Below, piece by piece: positions 53,962 to 62,567 of a stretch of 64,000 bases of DNA. The stretch's first letter is position 1; each line of letters opens with the position of its first letter. The position numbers and the translations under genes are program-made. Source of the stretch: Bittarella massiliensis (ex Durand et al. 2017) (GTDB lineage Bacteria > Bacillota > Clostridia > Oscillospirales > Ruminococcaceae); NCBI RefSeq assembly GCF_001486165.1, contig NZ_LN908976.1, positions 677,549-741,548 on the forward strand, read 5' to 3'. The notes below the pieces were generated by a model. That model was not told the DNA's origin. It was given only the letters and a program-made list of their open reading frames with translations, and searched no databases.

Positions 53962-56900
53962 TTACCGTTCTCTGCGCTCCCTCTTCCGAGCCGTGGTCCA
54001 AAGGAGCACCGCTCCCCCGGAAATAGCGCCCCAGAGCAGGGCGGCCTGCCAGCTGTCATCGCCGGTGTAGACCCCCTTCTTGGCGTCCACCGGGTAGCGC
54101 ACCGAGGCGCTGGCGGTGGGGCCGGTGCTGTCCCGGCTCCCGTCCGGATCGGTGCCGACCGCCTCGGCGGTGTTCACCAACTCCCCGCTCTCCTGCATCT
54201 CGGCGTCGTTGGGGTCGTACACCATCGTCTTGTAGGTCAGGGTGTACTTCTCCCCCGCCCGCAGCACCGGGATCTGCACTTCGAGGGTGCGCTCCCAGGC
54301 ATTGTAACAGCTGGAGGGCACCTTTTCGGTGTGCCCGTCCGGATAGGTCAGGCGGATGCTCCCCTCGTCCAGGTTCAGCCCCGCGGGCAGATAGTCGAAG
54401 ATGGAGACATTGCGCCACTCCGAATACTTGGTGGGGTTTTCCAGCGTCACGGTGTAGAGCAGCGCGTCGCCCAGGTGGGTGTCCCCGTTGGGCCGGTCCG
54501 GCTGCTCCACCGTTTTGTCCAGCACCGGGTCGGGGTCGGCCAGCAAGACCTCCTCGTCCGTCCCCGGGTAGACCTTTTCGCTGGCAGCGGGCTCATCCGC
54601 CGTCACCGGCCAATCGCCCGGCTCCACGGGGTCGCCCGGCTGGTGGGGATAGTCCTCCGACCCGCCCCAATGGCCCGGCTCGCCGTCCTCTGTGGGGCGG
54701 CCGCCATAGGCTTCGCCGGTGTTGCCGATGTCGCGGCCCAGGGCGTCGGCGCCCACGGTGGTCTCAAACACCAACTCATACCGCTCGCCGCCGTAGATGT
54801 CCCCCACAAAGACCGCCAGGGTGCGGCTGGCCGGGTCGTACACGCCGGCGTCCAGGGCCTTTTTGCTGCCGTCGGGCCCCACCAAACAGATGCTGTCCAG
54901 GTCGATTTCCAGCCCCTGGGGCAGGGTGTCCACAATGGAGACGCCGGTCCAGACCGAGCCGTAGCGGCCGTTTTCTGCCCGCAGGGTGTACCGGACCCGG
55001 TCGCCCACCTGCACCCTGCCGCCGCCGTCCGTCAAGTTTTCGGCGACCTTGGCCAGGTGCCCGTTGGGATAGGGGATGGGGCGGGCGCCGCCGTCCCCGT
55101 TGGGGGTCACGGTGGGAGAGGTGGCGCTGCCGTTATCGCCGTCGGCCTGGGCGGTGTTGGACAGGTCCCGGTCCGACGGGTCGCCCGGCTGGATGGCCAC
55201 TTGATTGATGAGCACGTCAAAGGTCAGCACGTACTCGTCGCCCCCCAGCAGCGAGCCGATGGGCACGCTGAGCAGCCGGGTAGCGGCGTCATAGCAGGAG
55301 GCGTCCACCGGTACCGGCTCCCCTCCGTTTTTCGAGAGGTAGATGCTGTCGGTGTCAATGGTCATCCCCTGGGGAAGGCGGTCTTTCATCACCACGTCTT
55401 TCCAGAGGGTGTTCTGCTGGTTGTTCTTGGCCGTCAGGGTGTAGGTCAGCCGGTCTCCCGACTGGTTGCCGTCGGTACGATCATCGTTGACCACCCCTTT
55501 GCCCAGTTCGGGCTGTACCCTGTCCACCCGCACGAACTCCACCACCACGCTGTGGTTTTGCCGAATGTCGGCAAAGGCGTGGCTGCCGGAGGTCTTGCCG
55601 GCGTAGTCGGGGCGCTCCTGTCCATCCACCGTCACCCGGTAGACCTCGTACCCCTCGGCCGCCTGCCAGTTCACCTGATGATCGCTGCCGCCCTCCAGCA
55701 CGGCGGAGCCGGTGATGGTCCCCTTCACCCGGTCAATGGCCGTATCCACCCGGTAGAGGGGGTCGGCGTCCGGATCGGAGGACCCGCCGTCCCGCTCAAA
55801 GACCACCTCTACCCTGTGGTTGGCGCCGATGTTGACAAATTCGGTCTGGTCCCGCAGACCGGGCTGGACCAATCCGTCCACCCGCACCTCTTTGACCCGC
55901 CAGCCGTTGGCCGGCTGCCAGGTCACGGTGTGGTCGGCCCCCTCCTTTACGGTGGTGGTGGGGGTGATGCTCCCCGCCCCCACCTGGGCGGTCTCCACCA
56001 CAAAGCTGCCGCTCTCGCTGTGCTCGGGGCCCTGGCTCTCGCCATCTTTGGCAAAGACCACCCCCACCGTGTGGTCGGCGGTGATGTTTTGCAGGGTGTG
56101 GCTGTCGGCGGTAAGCAGGTCGTCCCGCACCTGGCCGTCTACAATGACGCTGGCCAGGTGGTAACCGGGCGCCGGCTCCCAGCCCACCGTGAAGCTGCCC
56201 CCGTCGGCCACTGTGCCGCCGGAGGTGATGGTCCCCAGCCCGCCGACGACCTGGGTGCTCACCCGGTGCAGGTCGGGCTGTGCGCCGCTGTCGGCGGCAA
56301 AGTAGACCTCCACCGTGTGGTCGCGCCCAATGTTCGGGAAGCTGGCCGAGGTGGCGGCGCTCTCCACCCCGTCAATGACGACCCTGTCCACCCGGTAGCC
56401 GCTGGGCACCGCCCACCCCACACTGTGGTCCGCCCCCTTGGGCAGAATGGTGGTGGGGGTCATGTTGGCCGCCGTTGCGTCCTCCAGGCCGTACACCGCG
56501 GTGGCCACCGTGTACTGCTCCTTCTTCTCCGGCTGACTGCCGTCCGCCTTCTCCAGCGCCACCTCGATGAGGTAGTTCTGGTCGATGCCAGTGACCGCGA
56601 ACCCGCCGGCCTCCAGCAGGTCGTCCCGGGCGACACCGTTGACCAGCACGCCCACCACCCGATAGCCCTCCGGCACCGTCCAGCTCACCGGGTAGTCGCT
56701 GCCCGGATCGAGGGAGCCGTTGCCCCCGGTGATGGTGGCCCCGCAGTCCCCGGTGATGGAGGTCTGCACGCTGAAGGTCCCCGCAGGGGCCTCGTACTTC
56801 GCCTTGACAAAGGTCACATGGATGGTGTGGTCTTCCTGGATCTGCTCAAAGGGGTAGACCCCCGGGGTGCCGATGACAATGCTGCCGCTGCTGCGGCCGC

Positions 56901-59772
56901 TGCGATAGACCGCCCGGCGGGCACTTCCCCCTTCGGGGTAGTAGGTCTTCTCGCTGTCGACCTTTACCTCCAGCACCGTCCAGCCCTCTTCGGCCGACCA
57001 CTCCACCGTGTAGTTTTCGCCCTTCTTCACGACTTTCGACTCCGAGATGCTGCCGCCCCCGTCTTTGGAGGTGTCCACCCGGATCAGCTCGTCTTCGGGC
57101 ACAGTGACCACGCCGGTCTGCTCCTTGCCGCCCAGCTTCACCACCACCCGGTAGTCCTGTTGGATATTGGTCAGCTCGGCGCTGCCGGCGGCGCTGTCCA
57201 CCGCAAAGCCGCTGACCTGGTTGCCCTGGGCGTCATAGACCGTGACCGACTTGACCTCGTAGTTTTTGCTGTCGCCCAGCACCGTCTTCACCGCATAGTC
57301 GCCGCCCGTCGGCACCCAGGCCGAGGGGGTGATGCTCCCCGGACCGCCCACCAACTCGGTGGTCACGCGGTAGGACAGGGGGGCCGCATCCTCCTTGACC
57401 AGTTCCACCTCCACCCGGTGGTTGTTTTCGACCCGGGCAAAGGTCACGCCGTCCCTGCCCACCAGATCGGGCCGGTTGGCCCCGTCTATCCGCACCGATT
57501 TGACGCGGTAGCCGGGTGCCACCTCCCAGCGCACCTGGTAGTTCTCCGTCTCGGGGCTGTCCTTTTGCAGCCGGCGGCTGGGGGTGATGGAGCTGGCGTT
57601 CCCGCCGCCGATGAGCATGGTGTCCACGCTGTAGTACACCTGCTCCTCCGCGCTGCTCTCCCTCTCAAACTCCACAAACACGTGGTGGTCTGCGCCGATG
57701 GCGGGGATGGTCAGTCTGCCGCTGCCGTCGGGCTGCAGCAGCACGTCGTCCAGCCACACCCCCTTGACCCGGTAGCCGGCCGCCGGCTGCCAGGTCACGG
57801 TCACGTCGCTCCCCTCTTCAAAGGGGCTGACCGCGCCGCCGTTTGCCTCGGCGCGCACCTCGCCCTCGCCGCGCTGGCCCAGGGTCACCTGCCAGGTCTT
57901 GACCCACTTGGCGTACAGCTCCACCGGCTCTGTCGGAGTGGTCTGAAAGGTGGTGTCCCGGGTCACGGCGCTGCCGATGCCCTCGGCGTTTTCATACCAG
58001 CCCTTAAAGGCGTAACCCTCGCGGGAGAGGCCGTCCACAAAGCCGGCCGGTTTGCCGTCGCCGGTGAGAAGGGTGCTGGTCTTGTCGCCGCTGCCGTCGT
58101 TGCGGTAAAAGTTCACCTGCCGCGCGCTCACATTGATCTTCAGCAGCAGATCCCCGCTCACATTGCCCGACCAGTCCACCGCGAAGGCGTGCAGGTAGTA
58201 GGTCTCCCCCGGCACCAGTTGGGCGGTGGTGTAGTCCACCTTGTCGCCCGCGTTGGAGGCCCGGAGCAGGTTGTCCTCGGTCACGGTGGGTTTGGCCGCC
58301 GCCGCGCTGCTCTTGTCCACCCCGGTGACCACATACCCCTTCAGGCCGGAGAGGGCCGTCTGCCGAAAGACAGAGGGGTCGGTGGGGTCGGTGGCGCTGC
58401 TGGACCAGACGTTCACATATTCCTGTTTGTCCTGCTCGGAATTGGGCTCCTTCTGGGGGATGCCCAAAACCCGGTAGGCGTAGTCGGTGCCGTTGTCGGT
58501 CGAGCCGCTCAGGGTCACCTGCGCCGTATAGCCGGTGAGGCTATCATTGGGCGCAATGCCGCTCACCTCGCCCTTGGGTTTGTCCGGCGCGGCGTCATCG
58601 GTGAAGGAGATGTCTTTTGTGTCGGTTTTCTGGGTGGTCTGGGCCAGGTAGATGAGGGTGTTGGCCAGGATCTTCTTCTCGTCTTCGGTGGCCGCTCCGT
58701 TGGAGTGACCCGTCTGGATCATGGCGGTGTTTCCGTTGGTGGTGAGGTAGGCGCAGGGGGTGGATGCTCGATAGTCGACCTTTCCGTCTTTGGGATTGCC
58801 GGCGGCGTCGGAGAACTTCATCCACACCTGGTTGCGCAGCGAGCCGTCGGCATCGGTCCCGCCGGAGACCTGGCCCAGGGCGTGGGCGGCAGGGATGTGC
58901 AGCGTCCTCCCCTCCAGGTCCCAGGGGCGGCTGGTGAGAAAGCCGGTGTTGACCACCTTTACATCGGTACCGCCGGTGGTATCCATCGACCAGGAGGAGC
59001 CCAAATCAGAAAAATTGAGGTAGTCGACTCCCGCAAACACACCGAAATTGGGATGGTCGTAGCGAATGGTGTCGTGCCCAAAGAGGACGCCGCGGCCGGT
59101 GGCCAAAAACTCCTTTACGGCCGTTGCCCCGGTTGCACTTAAATCTTTGGAGCCATTGCTGTCGTAGGAGCCAAACATCAGCACGTCGTACTGGTAGACG
59201 CCGGCCGCATTTTTCAGGTATCCGTTGGGGTTGTTATTGAAATCGTCCAGATTTACAGGTGTAACGGAAATAAGCCCCATACCGAACGGGACTTGATTGT
59301 GAGTAAGGGGGTTTTGGGTGGTATCCGTCTCCATCCACTGTTTGAGATTGTTTCCGTTCCCCGGATAGATGTTGAGCACCTTTACCTTGTTGGAGGCGTC
59401 GTCCACGTCCACAGTGGAGCGGGTCTCCCACTTGCTCCAGTTGCCGTCAGCCCCCTTTTTGGACTGCCAGAGCTGGTATGCATAGGGGCGGGAGGGGTCG
59501 GACAGGCCCTCGCCCGGCCGGAGGGGGTTTTCAAAGGGAAAAGACCACTCCAGCTTCTGCGACAGCTTTCCGTCACTGCCCACCGTGTAGTAGCCGTCCA
59601 GATTGATTTTTCCCTTTTCATACTGGGGCGGTTGGTATCCCTCCGGCGCGTCGCCCGCCTCTCCTGTCGGCGTATCGCCGCCGGCCGCCATTGCGGTCAC
59701 CGGCATCAACGGCATAAAGAGAGAGAGGACCAGCGCCAGGGCAATGCCAATGGATGCTGTGCGTTTTTTCAT
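53962..59772 (-). CDS. Giant repeat-rich surface protein (1936 residues)
   Basis: Exported, wall- or membrane-attached protein. Signal peptide 1 to about 30. Residues about 50-400 resemble the DUF5057 region of Firmicutes surface proteins (tentative), then a Ser/Thr-rich segment and one InlB_B-type repeat (GYAFKGWYENAEG). Nine divergent repeats of 80-110 residues follow, with the theme GSITP...GYRVKSV-DG...NHRVEV-F. Three DUF11-like repeats come next (LTYTLTAKNN...LPQGM; RYTLRAENG...LPQGL; LYTVTLENPT...LPAGL). The tail is VYTGD at 1901-1905, a hydrophobic stretch and RKRERRER. The ATG at 59772 follows GAGAGGTG. Its leader carries the second inverted-repeat terminator module. Adhesion or surface layering is an inference. 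Confidence 0.88.
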   Translation of the reverse strand: MKKRTASIGIALALVLSLFMPLMPVTAMAAGGDTPTGEAGDAPEGYQPPQYEKGKINLDGYYTVGSDGKLSQKLEWSFPFENPLRPGEGLSDPSRPYAYQLWQSKKGADGNWSKWETRSTVDVDDASNKVKVLNIYPGNGNNLKQWMETDTTQNPLTHNQVPFGMGLISVTPVNLDDFNNNPNGYLKNAAGVYQYDVLMFGSYDSNGSKDLSATGATAVKEFLATGRGVLFGHDTIRYDHPNFGVFAGVDYLNFSDLGSSWSMDTTGGTDVKVVNTGFLTSRPWDLEGRTLHIPAAHALGQVSGGTDADGSLRNQVWMKFSDAAGNPKDGKVDYRASTPCAYLTTNGNTAMIQTGHSNGAATEDEKKILANTLIYLAQTTQKTDTKDISFTDDAAPDKPKGEVSGIAPNDSLTGYTAQVTLSGSTDNGTDYAYRVLGIPQKEPNSEQDKQEYVNVWSSSATDPTDPSVFRQTALSGLKGYVVTGVDKSSAAAAKPTVTEDNLLRASNAGDKVDYTTAQLVPGETYYLHAFAVDWSGNVSGDLLLKINVSARQVNFYRNDGSGDKTSTLLTGDGKPAGFVDGLSREGYAFKGWYENAEGIGSAVTRDTTFQTTPTEPVELYAKWVKTWQVTLGQRGEGEVRAEANGGAVSPFEEGSDVTVTWQPAAGYRVKGVWLDDVLLQPDGSGRLTIPAIGADHHVFVEFERESSAEEQVYYSVDTMLIGGGNASSITPSRRLQKDSPETENYQVRWEVAPGYRVKSVRIDGANRPDLVGRDGVTFARVENNHRVEVELVKEDAAPLSYRVTTELVGGPGSITPSAWVPTGGDYAVKTVLGDSKNYEVKSVTVYDAQGNQVSGFAVDSAAGSAELTNIQQDYRVVVKLGGKEQTGVVTVPEDELIRVDTSKDGGGSISESKVVKKGENYTVEWSAEEGWTVLEVKVDSEKTYYPEGGSARRAVYRSGRSSGSIVIGTPGVYPFEQIQEDHTIHVTFVKAKYEAPAGTFSVQTSITGDCGATITGGNGSLDPGSDYPVSWTVPEGYRVVGVLVNGVARDDLLEAGGFAVTGIDQNYLIEVALEKADGSQPEKKEQYTVATAVYGLEDATAANMTPTTILPKGADHSVGWAVPSGYRVDRVVIDGVESAATSASFPNIGRDHTVEVYFAADSGAQPDLHRVSTQVVGGLGTITSGGTVADGGSFTVGWEPAPGYHLASVIVDGQVRDDLLTADSHTLQNITADHTVGVVFAKDGESQGPEHSESGSFVVETAQVGAGSITPTTTVKEGADHTVTWQPANGWRVKEVRVDGLVQPGLRDQTEFVNIGANHRVEVVFERDGGSSDPDADPLYRVDTAIDRVKGTITGSAVLEGGSDHQVNWQAAEGYEVYRVTVDGQERPDYAGKTSGSHAFADIRQNHSVVVEFVRVDRVQPELGKGVVNDDRTDGNQSGDRLTYTLTAKNNQQNTLWKDVVMKDRLPQGMTIDTDSIYLSKNGGEPVPVDASCYDAATRLLSVPIGSLLGGDEYVLTFDVLINQVAIQPGDPSDRDLSNTAQADGDNGSATSPTVTPNGDGGARPIPYPNGHLAKVAENLTDGGGRVQVGDRVRYTLRAENGRYGSVWTGVSIVDTLPQGLEIDLDSICLVGPDGSKKALDAGVYDPASRTLAVFVGDIYGGERYELVFETTVGADALGRDIGNTGEAYGGRPTEDGEPGHWGGSEDYPHQPGDPVEPGDWPVTADEPAASEKVYPGTDEEVLLADPDPVLDKTVEQPDRPNGDTHLGDALLYTVTLENPTKYSEWRNVSIFDYLPAGLNLDEGSIRLTYPDGHTEKVPSSCYNAWERTLEVQIPVLRAGEKYTLTYKTMVYDPNDAEMQESGELVNTAEAVGTDPDGSRDSTGPTASASVRYPVDAKKGVYTGDDSWQAALLWGAISGGAVLLWTTARKRERRER

Positions 59773-59803
59773 CTTTTACACCTCTCCAAAATTTTTAGAA
59801 AAT

Positions 59804-59934
59804 TATGATTTTTCGTTCGATTTTGTTTTTTGTACACATACGACAAAAAAGCCAACTTGCAGTAGGCAAGTTGGCCAAAATTATATACAAATTTAATGCA
59901 ATTAAAAAAGACTTTTCGCGAACGAAAAATCATA
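59804..59934 (-). repeat. Inverted repeat pair enclosing a terminator (copy 2 of leader module)
   Basis: TATGATTTTTCGTTCG at 59804-59819 and its exact reverse complement at 59919-59934, 16 bp perfect, separated by 99 bases that contain the leader terminator. The arm nearest the promoter starts 16 bases after the -10 box. The core matches the repeat at 5435-5554. Confidence 0.85.
59845..59875 (-). terminator. Leader terminator inside the inverted repeat
   Basis: GCCAACTTGC (59851-59860) pairs perfectly with GCAAGTTGGC (59866-59875); the minus-strand T-run is at 59850-59845. It faces the giant gene and should stop transcription before the start codon. Confidence 0.85.
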
Positions 59935-59950
59935 CTAAACTTTATCTATT

Positions 59951-59978
59951 ATTTTAGCACCATCCCGGAAATTGTCAA
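59951..59978 (-). promoter_or_regulatory. Promoter of the giant surface-protein leader
   Basis: On the minus strand TTGACA (59978-59973), 16 bases, TAAAAT (59956-59951). It lies outside the inverted repeat. Confidence 0.8.
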
Positions 59979-60352
59979 GATTCTGTCACATTTCTTATCT
60001 GTTTTCCCCTGTTTTTAATACTGGTAAAAAGAGCCTTCATCCCTTTCGTTTTTCTCCCTTTTTCTCTCCTCCCCTCTCCCAACAGAAAAAGAGGGCGTTT
60101 TCAACCGTACAAGGGCCGCTTTTTGACACCCCTCGCCGCCGGCCCGCTTCGCCCCATTCACAAAGTGGAGACCTTCCCGTTTCCCGCCGTCCCCCGGACA
60201 CCCCTGTTTCCCATTCGAAAAAGCGGCCCGCCAAAACCCGTATAAGGGGGAAAACCGGCTTTGGCCAGCCCCTTTCCCCTTGCCGGTCCCCTTTTCCCGT
60301 CGGCCGCCGCTGTGCAGGATGCACCCCTCGCCTCTCCCGGGCCGACAGGGAG
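59979..60352. other. Intergenic interval between giant gene and deacetylase
   Basis: No gene is supported. From about 60110 to 60320 the plus strand is pyrimidine-rich with alternating CCC/GGG blocks, in style like 34500-34770 but on the other strand. Confidence 0.4.
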
Positions 60353-60384
60353 CAAAAAAAAGCGCCGCCCAACTGGGTGGCGCC
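60353..60384 (-). terminator. Deacetylase terminator
   Basis: GCGCC and CCCA pair with TGGG and GGCGC; eight T follow on the minus strand (60361-60354). Confidence 0.8.
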
Positions 60385-60401
60385 GGAGAGGTCGTCCCTC
60401 C

Positions 60402-61322
60402 CTATTCCGATTGGTAGCCAAAGGTGCAGGGGCGCACCGTCCTGTCCAGGGGGGCGAAGCTGTATCCCTGGGCTTGCAGCCGCTGAATGATCTGGGGCAG
60501 GGCCTGCACCGTCTGGGTCTTGTTCGCGCTGTCGTGAAGGAGGACGATGCCCCGCTTTTCGGGCATCCCTCCCACCACCCGGTCGGCAATGGTGGCGGCG
60601 GTGGCCCCCCGCATGGTGTCCCCGCTGCCCACATTCCAGTCGTAGTAGACAAAGCCCCGGCGCAGCATCTCCGCAATGATTTCCTGGTAGAGGTCCATGT
60701 TGTAGGCGTTGACACTCCCCCCGGGGAAGCGAAAGAGGTCCGGCCGTACCCCAGCGACCTCGTAGATCTGCTGGTACATCTGGTCGAAGTCGTCCAGGTA
60801 GCTGTCCACCGACTGGTAGACCTTTCTGTAATCGTGGCTGGCGGAGTGAACGCCGATGGTGTGTCCCCGGGCCACGATCTCGCGGTACAGCTCCTTGGAC
60901 GTCTCGTCGTCGCGGTAGACCACAAAGAAGGTCGCCTTCACCCCGTACTGGTCCAGGACGTCCAAAATCTCCCCCGTGCGCTGGGTGGGCCCGTCGTCAA
61001 AGGTGAGATAGACCGTCTTCTCCTGGTCGGGGGCAAAGGCAAAGTCCCGCTCCTCGGCGTAGAGGGTGGGGTGGGCGGTTTGGTAGGCGATCCCCTCTTC
61101 CCCGGCGGCCACCCCATCCGGCAGCACCATCTGCACCGGGGCCAGGGCCTGTTCCTGCTCCACCGAAACCGGCGCTGCGCTTTTCAGTTGGCGGTTTTCC
61201 ACCCCCCAAAAGACCGCCAGTCCGGTGGAAAGGAGCAGCCCCCCCAGCACCATCCCGACAATCAGATGCCGGTAAAAGCGCACACTGCCCAGATATTTTG
61301 AGGCCCGCTTTTCTCTCTCCAT
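60402..61322 (-). CDS. Polysaccharide deacetylase (NodB domain), membrane-anchored
   Basis: CE4 family enzyme that removes N-acetyl groups from peptidoglycan or another cell-surface glycan. The 306-residue protein has one membrane span at about 19-39 and an outside NodB domain from about residue 103: motif 1 TFDDGP (Asp109/Asp110), motif 2 HSASH (His159, His163), motif 3 RFPGGS, motif 4 DWNVGSGD and motif 5 IVLLHD. All catalytic positions are present. The ATG at 61322 has a weak GGGGAAA site. It is last in an operon after two bactofilin genes, suggesting wall modification at a bactofilin-marked place. Confidence 0.92.
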   Translation of the reverse strand: MEREKRASKYLGSVRFYRHLIVGMVLGGLLLSTGLAVFWGVENRQLKSAAPVSVEQEQALAPVQMVLPDGVAAGEEGIAYQTAHPTLYAEERDFAFAPDQEKTVYLTFDDGPTQRTGEILDVLDQYGVKATFFVVYRDDETSKELYREIVARGHTIGVHSASHDYRKVYQSVDSYLDDFDQMYQQIYEVAGVRPDLFRFPGGSVNAYNMDLYQEIIAEMLRRGFVYYDWNVGSGDTMRGATAATIADRVVGGMPEKRGIVLLHDSANKTQTVQALPQIIQRLQAQGYSFAPLDRTVRPCTFGYQSE

Positions 61323-61343
61323 CGCCGTTTCCCCGCCGGGCCC

Positions 61344-61958
61344 CTAAAACGCGGTGTCTTGCAGACCACCGGTGACCTCTACACTGCCCTGCAGCACCGC
61401 GCCCTCGGCAATGGAGAGCCGGTGTGCCCGCAGGTCGCCGATGAGCACGGCCGAACTGCCTAGCACGGCCGTCCCCTCGACTTGCAGGTTGCCCTTGATC
61501 TTGCCCGCCAGCTCCAACTCTCCGGCAGCCAGATCGCCGCTCACCACCGCCTGGGTGTCTATGCGCACCGCGCCACTGGATTGAACATTGCTCAGCACCT
61601 TGGCCCCCTGCAGCTGCAATTCACCGCACTGCACGTCGCCCTCGACCCCGCCGCTGATGAGCAGACTGCCCCGCCCGGCGACGCTGCCCTTGATGCGGCC
61701 CCGAATTTGCAGGGGAGAATCGGTGTACACCTTCCCCTCGACGGTCATCTCCTCGGCAATCACCGAGCCGCCCCGCCCTGTCCAGGCGGGGATCTCCACC
61801 TGCAGGCTCTGGGGGCGCTCCACCGGCGGCAGCGGCCTTTCCTCCTCCACCGCGGCAGTCAGCGGCTGCTCTGTCACGTCCTCCTGCGCGGGGTCGGCGT
61901 TCCGGCCGTTGAGCAGTTCCGCCATGGCCTGCTTAAAATTGTTCTGCTGCTTTCCCAT
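61344..61958 (-). CDS. Bactofilin family protein (polymer-forming cytoskeletal)
   Basis: A 204-residue protein with a disordered charged N terminus (1 to about 75) and a central bactofilin beta-helix of short hydrophobic repeats (VEGKVYTDSPLQIRGRIKGSVAG, SGGVEGDVQCGELQL, SGDLAAGELELAGKIKGNLQ). Bactofilins form filaments that position wall enzymes. The ATG at 61958 (MGKQQNNFKQAM) follows GGAGGAAGAG. It lies between a second bactofilin and the deacetylase on the same strand. Confidence 0.85.
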   Translation of the reverse strand: MGKQQNNFKQAMAELLNGRNADPAQEDVTEQPLTAAVEEERPLPPVERPQSLQVEIPAWTGRGGSVIAEEMTVEGKVYTDSPLQIRGRIKGSVAGRGSLLISGGVEGDVQCGELQLQGAKVLSNVQSSGAVRIDTQAVVSGDLAAGELELAGKIKGNLQVEGTAVLGSSAVLIGDLRAHRLSIAEGAVLQGSVEVTGGLQDTAF

Positions 61959-61997
61959 CGTCTCTTCCTCCACTCGTCATTGCCCGTGCGGCAATGC

Positions 61998-62567
61998 CTA
62001 CTCCTCGCTCCCGCCCGTCTCAGGCGCTGTTTCCACAGGCGGCTCCTCATCCTCTACGGGCTCTCGCTCTCCCTGCCGAAGCGGCTCCGGCTCTTCGCCC
62101 AGGCCCCGCACCTCGAGGCGACCCTTGAGGGCGGCCCCTTCGGCAATCGAGACGGCCCCCGCCGAAATATCTCCCTGTACAGAGGCCGTTCTCCCCATGA
62201 GCAGGGTCTTCTCCACCTGCAAATTCCCCTCAACACTGCCGGACATCTCGATGCGCTGCGCGGAGAGATCGCCGGTGACCTCGGTCTCCCGGTCCATCTG
62301 GATACTCCCAGCCGTTTTGACGTCGCCGTGAATGGAGGCGCCGGCAAGCAGGATCTCGCAGCCGCTCACATCCCCTTCAACGCTGCCGCTGACGACGACC
62401 CGGCTCTCTGCCAGCAGGTCGCCCTTGATACGGCCCATCAGCCGCACCGGTGAGGAGGTGCGCACCATGCCCTCGATCAGCACGTCCTCCACCAGTACGG
62501 AGCCCTCTCCTGCACCTGTTTCCCACTGGTCGCCTGTGAAATCTCTGTTCTTTTGCTCCACTGCCAT
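61998..62567 (-). CDS. Bactofilin family protein (polymer-forming cytoskeletal)
   Basis: A 189-residue paralogue of the next gene: short N-terminal tail, bactofilin beta-helix with the same repeat theme (MVRTSSPVRLMGRIKGDLLAE, SGSVEGDVSGCEILLAGASIHGDVK, SGSVEGNLQVEKTLLMG), and an acidic, Pro/Glu-rich C-terminal tail of about 30 residues. The ATG at 62567 (MAVEQKNRDF) follows GGAGGAGGAG; the longer open frame upstream lacks a better start. First gene of bactofilin, bactofilin, deacetylase. Confidence 0.85.
   Translation of the reverse strand: MAVEQKNRDFTGDQWETGAGEGSVLVEDVLIEGMVRTSSPVRLMGRIKGDLLAESRVVVSGSVEGDVSGCEILLAGASIHGDVKTAGSIQMDRETEVTGDLSAQRIEMSGSVEGNLQVEKTLLMGRTASVQGDISAGAVSIAEGAALKGRLEVRGLGEEPEPLRQGEREPVEDEEPPVETAPETGGSEE

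Noticed and set aside
53959..59142. Plus-strand open frame of 1727 codons across the giant surface-protein gene
   Set aside because: It is antisense to a gene with signal peptide, repeat domains and anchor; the frame stays open because of GC-biased third positions. Its protein is low-complexity Gly/Val/His/Pro with no ribosome site.
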